Of a stretch of DNA of 64,000 nt, positions 27,334 to 37,496 are shown piece by piece. The translations under genes were made by a program, and so were the position numbers. The notes beneath the pieces were generated by a model that was not told where the DNA came from, searched no databases, and saw nothing but the letters and a program-made list of their open reading frames with translations. The DNA comes from Ogataea parapolymorpha DL-1. Lineage: Eukaryota > Ascomycota > Pichiomycetes > Pichiales > Pichiaceae. The DNA lies in the NCBI RefSeq assembly GCF_000187245.1, contig NC_027864.1, positions 310,001 to 374,000 of the forward strand, in the 5' to 3' direction. The first letter of the stretch is position 1; the number at the start of each line of letters is the position of its first letter.

Positions 27334-27825
27334 GCTGCAAATATCGGCCAAAGAAACAGCTGAAGGCTTGACTTTCTGCACATTTAATTTAGCCTACGAT
27401 GGGGCAGTGAGCTGCTGACGTAATGCTTTTGATATGACATGGAAGTTGTTGTATAGTAGCTGAAACGGTGTTACAGAGGGCGAGGAAAAGGGAAGGGCCC
27501 AGCAGTGGAGCAAGATAGCTTTGTGGAAGAATAAAGAAGCATTTCAAGGAGTATAATGTGGTAAAAATAATAACTGTAACTAATAATTATATTTTACATC
27601 TCATGCTTCTAGCTCAAACTGATTTTATATTTCAAATAATTATAATAAATATTATCTACTAATATTATCTCCTAATATTACTTTGCGACAGGGACGTTGT
27701 TGTGTCAAGCCGATGAGGCCGCACAGCGCATCGAACAACATAGTACCAGTACTGGAATACGACAGTTACGCTAATTCGATCTGAAATCTCATTCCTAATA
27801 TACAATTATACCCAATACACCGTAC
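27334..27825. other. Intergenic region between the ANR2-like gene and H2B
   Basis: This holds the promoter of the ANR2-like gene (left part) and the 3' UTR of H2B (right part). The middle (27550-27680) is very AT-rich with repeated AATATTAT-type words. A GC-richer patch at 27690-27750 contains a possible stem (GTTGTT with AACAAC) and the palindrome CCAGTACTGG. No conserved RNA family was recognised there. Confidence 0.5.
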
Positions 27826-28221
27826 CTAAGCAGAGGTGGCAGAAGTGTACTTAGTGACAGCTCTGGTACCCTCAGAAACAGCGTGCTTGGCCAATTCTCC
27901 AGGCAAGATCAGTCTCACGGCAGTCTGGATCTCTCTGGCGGAAATAGTGGACTTTTTGTTGTAAGCAGCAAGCTTGGAAGCCTCGGAAGCGATTCTCTCG
28001 AAGATGTCGTTCACGAATGAGTTCATGATGGACATAGCCTTCTGGGAAATACCAGTGTCTGGGTGGGTCTGCTTCAAAACCTTGTAGATGTAGGAGGAGT
28101 AGGTCTCCTTTCTGGCCTTGGTTCTCTTCTTAGCATCGGAGGAGGCAGCGGTTTTCTTTCCGGCTGGCTTCTTTTCGGCTGGGGCCTTGGAGGCTGGTTT
28201 CTTTTCTGCTTTTGGAGCCAT
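27826..28221 (-). CDS. HTB1: Histone H2B
   Basis: The 131-aa protein has the fungal H2B layout: a Lys/Ala/Pro-rich tail with KKPA repeats, then [40 protein letters not shown] and the C-terminal helix region with AVTKYTSA. The ubiquitination-site Lys lies in AVTKYTS. It is paired head-to-head with H2A across 270 bp. Start ATG 28221. Confidence 0.99.
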   Translation of the reverse strand: MAPKAEKKPASKAPAEKKPAGKKTAASSDAKKRTKARKETYSSYIYKVLKQTHPDTGISQKAMSIMNSFVNDIFERIASEASKLAAYNKKSTISAREIQTAVRLILPGELAKHAVSEGTRAVTKYTSATSA

Positions 28222-28491
28222 TTTTTAAAAATAAGGTAATATCTAGGAGGGCAATTGGGGTGACTGGGATGTTATTATATAGTTGTAGGTGATTGTTTTT
28301 CCATGAAGCGGACCGCGTTGGGACAAAATTTACGCTCCACCGCGAGTAAAAATTAGGCCTATCAAATTTGGCATCCCTCGTTTTACGCACGACGCGGGAG
28401 TAAATCATGGAACTAATTTGCCAAAGCGCGCATCCCAACATAAATACAAGATAATACCCCCATCCTGTCTCATCTTTTCAAATTAACTAAA
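28222..28491. promoter_or_regulatory. Divergent H2B/H2A promoter with repeated GCG-TAAA motifs
   Basis: The shared promoter has four related words in alternating orientation: GCGTAAATTTTGTCCC (minus, 28320-28335), GCGAGTAAAAATTAGG (plus, 28342-28357), GCGTAAAACGAGGG (minus, 28375-28388) and GCGGGAGTAAATCATGG (plus, 28394-28410). They resemble the S. cerevisiae histone UAS, which starts GCGAAAAA and is bound by Spt10. TATA-like elements sit near each gene (ATATAATAAC on the minus strand near 28271-28282, ATAAATAC near 28440). Confidence 0.6.
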
Positions 28492-28887
28492 ATGTCCGGT
28501 GGTAAAGGTGGTAAAGCAGGTTCCGCAGATAAGGCTTCGGTCTCCAGATCTTCCAAGGCTGGTTTGACCTTCCCAGTTGGTAGAATCCACAGATTGCTCA
28601 GAAAGGGTAACTACGCTCAGAGAGTTGGTTCCGGTGCTCCAGTCTACTTGACTGCCGTCTTGGAGTACTTGGCTGCCGAAATCTTGGAGTTGGCTGGTAA
28701 CGCTGCCAGAGACAACAAGAAGACCAGAATTGTCCCAAGACACTTGTTGCTGGCCATCAGAAACGATGAGGAATTGAACAAGCTTTTGGGCTCTGTCACC
28801 ATTGCCCAGGGTGGTGTCTTGCCAAACATCAACTCCGAGTTGCTTCCAAAGAAGCTGCCAAAGGCCAAGGGTTCCCAGGAGTTGTAA
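28492..28887 (+). CDS. HTA1: Histone H2A
   Basis: The 131-aa protein has the canonical H2A core: [20 protein letters not shown], the acidic-patch region [12 protein letters not shown] and [18 protein letters not shown]. It ends in SQEL, the Mec1/Tel1 phosphorylation site (Ser128) used in the DNA-damage response. The docking region reads [10 protein letters not shown] where many H2As have NIHQNLLPKK. Leu in RHLLLAIR at 28750-28752 is coded by CTG, direct evidence that CTG is leucine here. Confidence 0.99.
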   Translation: MSGGKGGKAGSADKASVSRSSKAGLTFPVGRIHRLLRKGNYAQRVGSGAPVYLTAVLEYLAAEILELAGNAARDNKKTRIVPRHLLLAIRNDEELNKLLGSVTIAQGGVLPNINSELLPKKLPKAKGSQEL

Positions 28888-28959
28888 GATTAGGTAGGGT
28901 CCAAGTGTATATTAGTGTTCGGTAAGAAATTCACAGATCAAACGTAGTATACATCTCCA

Positions 28960-30216
28960 TTATCTTTGTCCCACTATATCGACAATGATGTTGATGATCG
29001 ACACAATCACCTCTGCACCAATAAGCATAATCACGATAAATTCCAGGTACTCGTCGTTTGAGTGTCCCAGCTGTTCTTTGAGCATCTGCAACAGATCGCT
29101 AATCACTTCCAGACGCTGGTTCAAGAGAGCCACCCGTTGGTTGATTTCCATGTATCCACGTGTAGCCTGGTAGATCGGTTCTAGCTGTGGCTCCGACCAC
29201 ATGAGCTCGGGAGAATCCAGCACAGAGCCATGCAGATTGATGTTGATACGAAGGATGAAAAGCTCACCAATAGACTTCATGATCTCCTCTCTGCTCATTT
29301 CCACCTTACCAGTCTGCGCAATCTGTTGCGGAATATCCTGAGTATCTTCGATGGTGTTATCCACAAGCTCCTCGAACAACGAAATCTTGACCGATTGCGA
29401 GATTGCGTAGGAAATACTAAGCTTTAGCATGTAATTCGAGTCGTCTCTTAATGTGATGAAATCGTTGTAAATTCTCGGCTGATAACTGTGGGTTATGTAG
29501 TAATTAAACTCCTCAGCTTGAACGTCTTCGTCTGAGAGCTTCTCGTTCTCAAATTTGGCCAAATCGACTAGAAACGCTTCTTCCTCGCGTTTGCTGAATC
29601 CCCAAAGCACCACCACTCCATACTCGAAAATAAACACATCGGTGGACCGCTTACCAACGTCGATCTCTCCTCCTTCGTCATCTAGTCTAATTGTCTCCGT
29701 AGTCAGGGAAGACTTGTCGCTGAAATCAGGTCTCTTGCTAGAGCCGTTACTGTTGCTTCTCCAGTCTTTGTATGCAAACGGAGTGTATATACACTCGTCA
29801 AAAAGCTTTGGCATCGTTCCATGGATCCGTTTACGGTCTTTGAGCCATCTAATTAGGTCGCGCATCTTGTACGAACCAGCTGTACAGTAGGCGGTAACAC
29901 GGGGTAATAGAGAACGATGCTTTTTGCCCAACCGCTCTGCATCTTTTCTAGCCGGTCTATCGGTAATTTTCTGTAAAGAGTAGGACTTATCTACGCTGGA
30001 ATCAATAGATGTGTAATCCAGCTGATCTGGAAGTAACTTGAGCTTCTGGCTCGTTCTACTTGCTCTCTGGGGGACGATGTTAGGACCCAATTCTTTGGCA
30101 ACATTTTTAGGTTTGGCAGCCTCTGGTCCAGTGGAAGCGGGTCGATGAGCTGTTTCTAGTGATACCGATCCATAAGGATTATCCGACAACAGCGCTGTTC
30201 GTTCGGTAGCGGACAT
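28960..30216 (-). CDS. RMD1: Rmd1-like protein (DUF155/RMND1 family)
   Basis: The 418-aa product has a disordered N-terminal third, then the DUF155 core. That core includes CTAGSYKMRDLIRWL, FIFEYGVVVLWGFSKREE, the ITHSYQPRIYNDFITL region and the helical segment AISQSVKISLFEE. It ends with a membrane segment (FIVIMLIGAEVIVSIINIIV). S. cerevisiae Rmd1 (430 aa) is cytoplasmic/vacuolar-associated and linked to sporulation; biochemical function is unknown. It is divergent from UTP20 across 153 bp and convergent with H2A. Confidence 0.92.
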   Translation of the reverse strand: MSATERTALLSDNPYGSVSLETAHRPASTGPEAAKPKNVAKELGPNIVPQRASRTSQKLKLLPDQLDYTSIDSSVDKSYSLQKITDRPARKDAERLGKKHRSLLPRVTAYCTAGSYKMRDLIRWLKDRKRIHGTMPKLFDECIYTPFAYKDWRSNSNGSSKRPDFSDKSSLTTETIRLDDEGGEIDVGKRSTDVFIFEYGVVVLWGFSKREEEAFLVDLAKFENEKLSDEDVQAEEFNYYITHSYQPRIYNDFITLRDDSNYMLKLSISYAISQSVKISLFEELVDNTIEDTQDIPQQIAQTGKVEMSREEIMKSIGELFILRININLHGSVLDSPELMWSEPQLEPIYQATRGYMEINQRVALLNQRLEVISDLLQMLKEQLGHSNDEYLEFIVIMLIGAEVIVSIINIIVDIVGQR

Positions 30217-30369
30217 ATTAGGATTGTGTAGGTAGGTGGAAGAGAAGGGAAAAAACCGATAATCTAAAATATTTTATATTTTGTAAAACTCCGTCCTCGT
30301 CGATAGGTCGATCGACTAAAAAAAATTTTAGAAATATTTCAGTCTAAAAAAAATAATCCTATTTTATCC

Positions 30370-33300
30370 ATGGTGAAGAAGAAGGGCACAGACTCGGGGC
30401 GTAGATTCGCCTTCACCTCCTTCAAGGACCGAGTCGATGCTATACAGATAGATCCTATTTTACAGCTAAACAGGAAAGCTTTCCATGAGGCAGAAATATC
30501 CCACTTCCTGTCCACATTAGAGCACTGGAGAGAAGTGAATTTATCCAAATCGTTCACCGAGCTGGTTGAAGTGCTGGAGCCCTTGTGTTTAAGTTTGCCT
30601 CAGCTAATCTATCACCAAAAGACTATTTTTGAGAGTCTCAAAAACACCCTTCTGCTTAATGATAGACTGTCGTTGCAACCAACACTAGAGCTTCTGACCC
30701 AATTTTGCCATGATCTGGGAACAGATTTCATGCCGTATTATTCCGATACACTGGGAACGCTTGTTGAGATTGTTCCACAACAAACAGAGACCGATCCGCT
30801 GGAATGGATTTTCAATGCCCTTGCATATTTATTCAAATACCTGTCCAAAGAGCTGTCCAAGGACCTTGTTCCCACCTTTAGACTGCTTCAACCGCTCCTG
30901 ATTATAGAGAAAAAAGAATACATCGCTCGATTCGCTTCGCAGGCCATGTCGTTCCTGGTCCGGAAGGCAACGTCCAAAGCTCTAACTTCATTTGTCAAGA
31001 CGGTGATGAATGAGGATTTGGATGTGAATGTTTACCACAAGTCTCTCGTGGTTATTTTCTCCGAGTCGATGAAAAACTCGCAAGGATCCCTTCACTCGAA
31101 AGGGCCGTCGATTCTCAGCGTGCTGACAGAGATTTGTGAGCCAGACGAAGCGACGACGGCAATTTTTTCGGACGTTTTACTGGACCTGCTTTCACACGTC
31201 TCGGAGGCCTCTGCGATCTATGAGACAATTCTGGAAAAAATGACATACCAAACCTCGGGCAGCGTGTGGATTCTCACGACTCTTGCGTTTGCAGAGAGCG
31301 GTAAAAAAGTGCCCAATTGGGGTGCTCTCTTCGACGGTGTTTTGAAGCTTGTCCAGGATGAAGGACTTATTCAATTGTTCGCCACGTTGATAAGAAACGC
31401 CGACCAGCTGGAGCTTTCCAAACGCTATGTTTATCTTTTCACCACCATGGCAGCAAAAGACTCGCTTTTCCTGCCCTTTGTCGAGACATCCTTGGAGCTT
31501 TCTCAAGATAGAGCGTTAAGTTTTGGCAAGAACTATGTCACGAGCTTCATTTCTCAGAACTGGAGACAGAGACATAAGGAAATAGCCTATTTTTTGGATA
31601 GAATGAACAAGAAAGGAGTCGCTCTCGAGGTGGTGATTCCGCACGAATTTAACGAATTCATCAAGTCCGACATTCAAAATGGTTTATATTGGAGACTGCT
31701 GATGCTTCAATACAGCAAGGCTACAATTGACAGCGAGACGCTGCTTCAGAAGCTTCCCAAAGCATCTGCAGACGAGCAGGGGCTGATTCTCAAAGTTCTC
31801 GCAAAATCCGACATTCCAGACATCTCGTCTGCGGTTATCGAGTGCATTTCAGCTTCAGCTACCAATATTGTTTTTTTGGAAGGACTGCAAGAGGTTATTA
31901 AGAAAAATCCAGCTTCTTTCAGAAAACAGCAGCATACGCTCATAGAACTACTGAAGGACAATCTGGTGCTACCATCACATTCTGTTCGCGAAACAACGCT
32001 CTCCATTATTATGCTTCTTTTCGAAACCGCTCCCGAAATAATTAGCACCTGTCGACTGATCGAACAAATTCCGCTTGATCTGCAGACAGGTAGGGAAATC
32101 CAGCTTCGTTACAGATCGTTTGTGCAAACGTTTATGGACTCGCCAAAAGACCAGCTGCTGGAGACAGTAGTTGTCAAGTTCCTTTTCGGACAGCTCTCGA
32201 ATAAATTCTCGCCGTCCTGGAGCGGAGTGCTAGAGTTCATGGAACAGGTTATTGATCGCATTGAGCCACTGGTGTGGGCCGAGATTGAGACGTTCCTGAA
32301 AAAAGATTATCCACCAAAAGAAGCCGACACAGAGCAAATGCACGGTGTTTCGCAATGGACTGGTCTCAACCCCAAACTGGTTGGATATGTGGAGAAGTGT
32401 GAGTCGATTGCAGTTCACTATTCTGCCATTGACAAGAGTCTTGTTCCTCCAGCACACGAAAGCACAGAGTTCACGGCCTTTTATCGCGAACAGTGTATCA
32501 AGGTACTGCACAGACTGCCAAAGCTGGCTGAGCAGCATTTTGACGTGCTCTTGCCATACGTCCTTGAGGATGAAGAGGACAACGTTAAATGGCCGGTCAA
32601 GGACAGAAACTCCGTGGTGGAGGTGATGGCCAAATTCCAGAACCTGCGCAGGGTGCCTGGTGCCGACCAGGTGCACAAATTTCTGCTGCGGCTGTTGGCC
32701 AACAGATCCGTCCAGACGCAGAAACTTGCTTTTAATGCCCTGGCAAATTGGAAAAACCCGGTCTACAATAGGTACAGAGACAACTTGAACAGTTTACTGG
32801 ACGATATGCTTTTCAGAGACGAGGTTATCAATTTGCTCCAGAACGAAGAAAAAACAATTATTCGGGAGCAGGACACAGATACCATTATGCCGTTGATATT
32901 GCGGATTTTGTTTGGTCGCGCACAAACTTTGAGGACAAGCGGCACGAAACAGGGCCGTCGAACAGCTGCCATCAAGGCTCTGTCGAATCTGAGCGACCAG
33001 CACATGAAAGATTTTCTATCTCTGTCGTTTGAGAAGCTGAACGAGATGCGGTCGCACGAGCTGAGTTTCCGGTTGATCAGAACGGCCAGCGGATTTTTGA
33101 ACATGGTCTCTGACCTGCTGTCATCGATCGGCCGTACCCGCAGCGAGTGTCTGTCGATTCTGCCTGACCCTCTAGTTTTCTCGCTCAGTGTGTCGGAAAA
33201 AGCCATTGGTTCTGCCGACGATATTACCGACAAAGCCGCCAGAAATAACAGGCAGCTCGGTTTCAAAGTGCTTTACGACGTGACAGACTATCTGGGCGAC

Positions 33301-36300
33301 TCGTTTGACTGGAAGCCGTACGGAAATGACATCTACTACAATCTGGTGCACCAGAAAATGGCCAACTTCGCAGACGAGAATTTGCAGCAGCCGTCGTCGC
33401 TGATGCGGCTCATGACGGCGCTGTGGCCGCAACCAAACCTGCAATTTTTCCTCCGCTACGAGGAGATGGCGCCGGTGAAGGCACTGATGGGCGTACTTAA
33501 GCACGAAAAGGCGAAGGAGGCCGTGCAGAGGGCCGTGCTGCAATTTGTGCTGAAACTGCTCAACAGCAACGACAGCAGCGACCAGCAAGTCGAGGTGCTG
33601 ATTTTGATCATCTCTGAGTACCTCAACTCGCTCGTGGCGCTGTTTGCGAACTCCGAGAGCAAAGAGGTCAACGGTTTATGTGTCAAGATTCTGCACAACT
33701 TGGTGCAACGCGATCTGATCACGGCCAGCGAGAGCAGCAAGTTTTTAGTGGACTCGCTTGTGATGGTGCTGGACAAACCGGCCGCACAGATTGACATGGC
33801 CACTAGAACAGAGATCGTCAGCGTTCTGGGCCTGGTGGCTAGGAATTTGTCGTGCTCGGTGACGGAAATAATGCCGTTGTACAAAAGCATGGCTCCGCTG
33901 CTGAAAATTCACGAGGAGCGCGAAATGCGCATAGCGATTTGCCAGGTGTACTTGGCGCTTGGGGCCAAGTACAGCGAGCTCGAGCGTGTGTCGCAAGTCG
34001 TGGCCGCGCTCAACTCGTACTCCGATAAACGGATCCGCGAGCCAGACTACGAGCAGCGGCTCGAATGCTACAGAAAAATTGACAGAGAGTTGTACGACTC
34101 GTTCTCCGGCTCCGAGTGGCTGCCGGTGATCAACACGGCACTGTTCCACATCAACGACGAGACGGACTCGGCGATGCGCTCGTCGGCATCCAATACGTTG
34201 TGCCGGTTCATCGACGTTTCCGAGTCGTTTGCAGAAATTTTACACGAAATCGTGCTGCCAGTGGTGCGTCCTGGTTTGCGTCGCAAAAACGAGCTGGTGC
34301 GCCAGGAATATATCAACGTCGTGGCGCACGTCGTCGAGAAAACAGCCGAGTTCCCAGACATGAAAGTGTTGCTGCACGGCGGCGACGACGAGGCTAATTT
34401 CTTCAAGAATATTATGCATCCTCAGGTGCACCGCAGACAGAGGGCGGTGAGACGGCTGGGCGAGACGGCACAGGAGCTCGCGGACTCCTCCATCGCACAC
34501 TATCTACTGCCTATGATCGAGCGGTTCGCGTTCTGGGACGACGAAAAGTACAGGAACCTCGCCAACGACACGGTGGCCACCGTTGCCAAGCTCGCCGCTT
34601 ACGTCAGCTGGAACCAGTACAGGGCCATCTTGAGCAGGTATGTGGCGACGATGACGGGCGCGTTACAGAAGGAAAAGCACGAGGAGCTGCGTGACAGCGT
34701 CCAGGTGGTGACTGCTGTGGCCAGCTCGATGCGGGAGCTGCAGCGGCGTGGGGCCAAGGATTTTCCCGCTCCGGAGAAGCTGGACGACATTGTGGTGGAG
34801 ATGCTGATTCCGCCGGTGAAGAAGGTGTTGACGAAGAGGGACGAGGAGACTGTGGTGCAGCGTGTTGCTCTTTCGGAGGCACTGGTGTCGCTGGTGATGT
34901 GCTGTTCGGCGGCCAGGATCGAGACAGAGCTGCCGGGCATTTTGACGAGTATCTGTCAGATTCTGCGTGCACGGTCTGAGGAGCTAAGAGACGCGGTGAG
35001 AAAGCATCTGGGCCGCATAGCCGTTGGTCTTGGGTCGCCATACTTGAAGTTTATCATGCAGGAGCTGAAGACAGCATTGACTAGGGGTCCGCAGATCCAT
35101 ATTCTCAGTTTCACGATCCATTATCTTTTGGTGGTGATGGACGGTGTTTTGTCTCAGGGCGATCTGGATGAGTGTGCTGGGTACGTGATTGACACGGTGA
35201 TGAACGACATTTTTGGCGCGGCGAGCGAGGAGAAGGAGGCCGAGGGCTACAACAAGAAGATGAAGGAGATCAAGCACAACAAGAGCTACGACACGGGCGA
35301 GCTGCTAGCAAGCAAGATGCTCTTGCAGAACTTTCAGCAGATCCTGGGCCCGATCAAGATGCTTTTGCGTGAGAAGTTGGCGTTCCGGACGCAGAAACGG
35401 CTGGACGAGCTGCTGCGGCGAGTTTCTATCGGGTTGCAAAAAAATAAAGAAGCAGGCTCGACGAGTGCGATTTTGCTGTGCCACGAAATCTACGGGCAGT
35501 CTTTGGAAAAAGACGAGACACGGACCAAGCGTGTCAGCGAGACAGAGGACCATTTTCTGGTCAAGCTGGACGCAAAGCCGCTGCGGACTCAGATGGAGTA
35601 CTCCTTGTACTCCAAGGTGTTGCAGAAGTTCGCGTTCGACCTGCTACATGCGGTGATTTCGAAACACCCGCAGCTGTTCACGGCGGGCAACTTGGCGGAT
35701 TTTGTGCCGCTACTGGAGACGAGTTTGTCGTCGGGCGACGAGGGTGTTGTTTTGGCGGCACTCAAGATGCTGACACAGCTGTCGCGGCTGGACTTTGCCG
35801 AGGACGTGAACGCGCAATTCACGGCTTGCGCGCGGGCAACGTTGAAAATTGTCAAAGACTTGCCTAGCACCAACAGCGACCTGTGCCAGAGCGCGCTCAA
35901 GTTTCTGAGCGCGGTGATCAGAAATAAGGACGGGCTACAGCTCAAAGATACCGCTCTCAGCTACCTTCTGAAAAAGATTGAGCCGGACCTGGACGAGCCA
36001 ATGCGGCAGGGCGTGGCGTTTGGCTTCGTCAAAGCTCTCATCGCGAAACACGTGATGCTGCCCGAGATCTACGACGTGCTCGAGTCCGTGTCGCGGATCA
36101 TGATCACGAGCACTTCTGGCGAGATCCGCCAGACCGCCAGAAGCGTCTACTACACATTTCTGATGGAGTACGACCAGAGCCGCGGCCGGCTCGAAAAACA
36201 GTTCAAGATGCTGCTGGGCAATTTGGAGTATCCCGCACAGAGCGGCCGCCAGAGCGTCATGGAGCTGCTGCATCTGATCGTGCGCAAGGCCGGCAAGGAC

Positions 36301-37464
36301 GTGCTCGCGGTGGTGTCTGCGTCGTTTTTCATTGCGCTTGCCAACGTGTCGGTCACCGACGAGGCGCCGTCCTGCCGCGAAATGGCGTCGGAGGTGCTGC
36401 TGGCGATGCTCGGTCGCATGGACGACCTGGCGTTCGTGGAGAAATGCGTGGCCGCGTGGATCGACAACAGGAAGAACGAACTTCTTGTGCGGTGCGGCCT
36501 GCACGTGTACAAATTGTACGTGGACGCCGTGGGGCTGGACAACGCTGGCTTGAACGAGACTGCGCTGGCGAAAATAAATCACGTGCTCGCAGCCAGTGCA
36601 AAGAGCAGCGAGGCCGGCATGTCGTGGGAGCTCGTGTACTCGTCGCTGGTGGTGTTTGAGGCGCTGTCGGAGAAGACTGACGTTTACAACGACAAATACG
36701 CCCCGACATGGGCCGCTGTCGTGGACTGTCTGCTGTATCCGCACTCGTGGATCCGGCTGGCTTCAGCGCGGCTCGTTGGACAGTACGTCCAGAAATGCGC
36801 CACGGTGAGCGACCACACGCTGCAGACAATCGCATACCGGTCGTTCAGACAGCTCAGTGCGCCTGGAGTGGCGCAGAGCCTGGCCACCGAGGTGGCAAAG
36901 AACCTGGTGTATGTGTCCAAGATCTGGGCGCAGAAAGACACGCGGTACGTGCCAGCGGACGGAGAGCAGATGGAGCAAAGTGCGCTGGAATGGGCGCTCG
37001 CCAGAGCGTGCGCGGTGCTGAGAAACGAGTCTGCGCCGCCAAAAGACCTGCTAGTCACGAAAAAGGCCATGGTCCAGTACTGCGTGTTCCTGGTGAGCTT
37101 TCTGGATGCCGAGACGGTGGGTCACGTGATACAACAGCCGTTAGACCCGCTGGTGGTGATTTCGGAGCAGGAGCCGGCCGTCGAAGACACGGACGAAAAC
37201 ACACTGCCGGCAATGGCGCTCAAGTGTTTGGAGCTGGTTGCACAGAAAATCGGTGTGAGCGAGTACAATTTGCTATATTCGGCAACGAAAAAAGCCATCA
37301 GCGAGCGGCGCCAGGAGAGAAAGACCAAACGTGCACAGCTGTCTCTCAATAACCCTGCCGCGGCAGCCAAGCGGAAGCTCAAGAAGCACGCGCGCACCAG
37401 AGAAAAGAGAAAGCACCTAAAGGACGAAAATGGACTATACCGTCCAAAAAGGAAAAAGCTTTAA
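30370..37464 (+). CDS. UTP20: Utp20, U3 snoRNP/SSU processome HEAT-repeat scaffold
   Basis: The 2364-aa product (yeast Utp20 is 2493) starts with FAFTSFKDRVDAIQI, like the RYSSFKARIDDLKI of Utp20. It continues with matching blocks such as ALAYLFKYLSKEL, RFASQAMSFLVRK and FSESMKNSQ-TLHSK-like ESMKNSQGSLHSKG. It is an all-helical HEAT/ARM solenoid with a very basic tail (KKHARTREKRKHLKDE then RPKRKKL), needed for 18S rRNA processing in the nucleolus. The upstream gap contains an A8T4 tract (30318-30329) like an RRPE ribosome-biogenesis element. Base composition changes strongly within the gene, AT-richer at the 5' end and GC-rich from about 33 kb. Confidence 0.97.
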   Translation: MVKKKGTDSGRRFAFTSFKDRVDAIQIDPILQLNRKAFHEAEISHFLSTLEHWREVNLSKSFTELVEVLEPLCLSLPQLIYHQKTIFESLKNTLLLNDRLSLQPTLELLTQFCHDLGTDFMPYYSDTLGTLVEIVPQQTETDPLEWIFNALAYLFKYLSKELSKDLVPTFRLLQPLLIIEKKEYIARFASQAMSFLVRKATSKALTSFVKTVMNEDLDVNVYHKSLVVIFSESMKNSQGSLHSKGPSILSVLTEICEPDEATTAIFSDVLLDLLSHVSEASAIYETILEKMTYQTSGSVWILTTLAFAESGKKVPNWGALFDGVLKLVQDEGLIQLFATLIRNADQLELSKRYVYLFTTMAAKDSLFLPFVETSLELSQDRALSFGKNYVTSFISQNWRQRHKEIAYFLDRMNKKGVALEVVIPHEFNEFIKSDIQNGLYWRLLMLQYSKATIDSETLLQKLPKASADEQGLILKVLAKSDIPDISSAVIECISASATNIVFLEGLQEVIKKNPASFRKQQHTLIELLKDNLVLPSHSVRETTLSIIMLLFETAPEIISTCRLIEQIPLDLQTGREIQLRYRSFVQTFMDSPKDQLLETVVVKFLFGQLSNKFSPSWSGVLEFMEQVIDRIEPLVWAEIETFLKKDYPPKEADTEQMHGVSQWTGLNPKLVGYVEKCESIAVHYSAIDKSLVPPAHESTEFTAFYREQCIKVLHRLPKLAEQHFDVLLPYVLEDEEDNVKWPVKDRNSVVEVMAKFQNLRRVPGADQVHKFLLRLLANRSVQTQKLAFNALANWKNPVYNRYRDNLNSLLDDMLFRDEVINLLQNEEKTIIREQDTDTIMPLILRILFGRAQTLRTSGTKQGRRTAAIKALSNLSDQHMKDFLSLSFEKLNEMRSHELSFRLIRTASGFLNMVSDLLSSIGRTRSECLSILPDPLVFSLSVSEKAIGSADDITDKAARNNRQLGFKVLYDVTDYLGDSFDWKPYGNDIYYNLVHQKMANFADENLQQPSSLMRLMTALWPQPNLQFFLRYEEMAPVKALMGVLKHEKAKEAVQRAVLQFVLKLLNSNDSSDQQVEVLILIISEYLNSLVALFANSESKEVNGLCVKILHNLVQRDLITASESSKFLVDSLVMVLDKPAAQIDMATRTEIVSVLGLVARNLSCSVTEIMPLYKSMAPLLKIHEEREMRIAICQVYLALGAKYSELERVSQVVAALNSYSDKRIREPDYEQRLECYRKIDRELYDSFSGSEWLPVINTALFHINDETDSAMRSSASNTLCRFIDVSESFAEILHEIVLPVVRPGLRRKNELVRQEYINVVAHVVEKTAEFPDMKVLLHGGDDEANFFKNIMHPQVHRRQRAVRRLGETAQELADSSIAHYLLPMIERFAFWDDEKYRNLANDTVATVAKLAAYVSWNQYRAILSRYVATMTGALQKEKHEELRDSVQVVTAVASSMRELQRRGAKDFPAPEKLDDIVVEMLIPPVKKVLTKRDEETVVQRVALSEALVSLVMCCSAARIETELPGILTSICQILRARSEELRDAVRKHLGRIAVGLGSPYLKFIMQELKTALTRGPQIHILSFTIHYLLVVMDGVLSQGDLDECAGYVIDTVMNDIFGAASEEKEAEGYNKKMKEIKHNKSYDTGELLASKMLLQNFQQILGPIKMLLREKLAFRTQKRLDELLRRVSIGLQKNKEAGSTSAILLCHEIYGQSLEKDETRTKRVSETEDHFLVKLDAKPLRTQMEYSLYSKVLQKFAFDLLHAVISKHPQLFTAGNLADFVPLLETSLSSGDEGVVLAALKMLTQLSRLDFAEDVNAQFTACARATLKIVKDLPSTNSDLCQSALKFLSAVIRNKDGLQLKDTALSYLLKKIEPDLDEPMRQGVAFGFVKALIAKHVMLPEIYDVLESVSRIMITSTSGEIRQTARSVYYTFLMEYDQSRGRLEKQFKMLLGNLEYPAQSGRQSVMELLHLIVRKAGKDVLAVVSASFFIALANVSVTDEAPSCREMASEVLLAMLGRMDDLAFVEKCVAAWIDNRKNELLVRCGLHVYKLYVDAVGLDNAGLNETALAKINHVLAASAKSSEAGMSWELVYSSLVVFEALSEKTDVYNDKYAPTWAAVVDCLLYPHSWIRLASARLVGQYVQKCATVSDHTLQTIAYRSFRQLSAPGVAQSLATEVAKNLVYVSKIWAQKDTRYVPADGEQMEQSALEWALARACAVLRNESAPPKDLLVTKKAMVQYCVFLVSFLDAETVGHVIQQPLDPLVVISEQEPAVEDTDENTLPAMALKCLELVAQKIGVSEYNLLYSATKKAISERRQERKTKRAQLSLNNPAAAAKRKLKKHARTREKRKHLKDENGLYRPKRKKL

Positions 37465-37496
37465 ATAGAATAATAGTAACTGCATCTTCATTTGGT

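Noticed and set aside
27690..27750. Hammerhead-ribozyme-like CCGATGAG followed by CGAAC in the H2B 3' flank
   Set aside because: The core needs CTGATGAG and GAAA. Here the conserved T and the third A are changed, and stem I would be only three bases. A C/D snoRNA reading also failed because no terminal stem joins the boxes.
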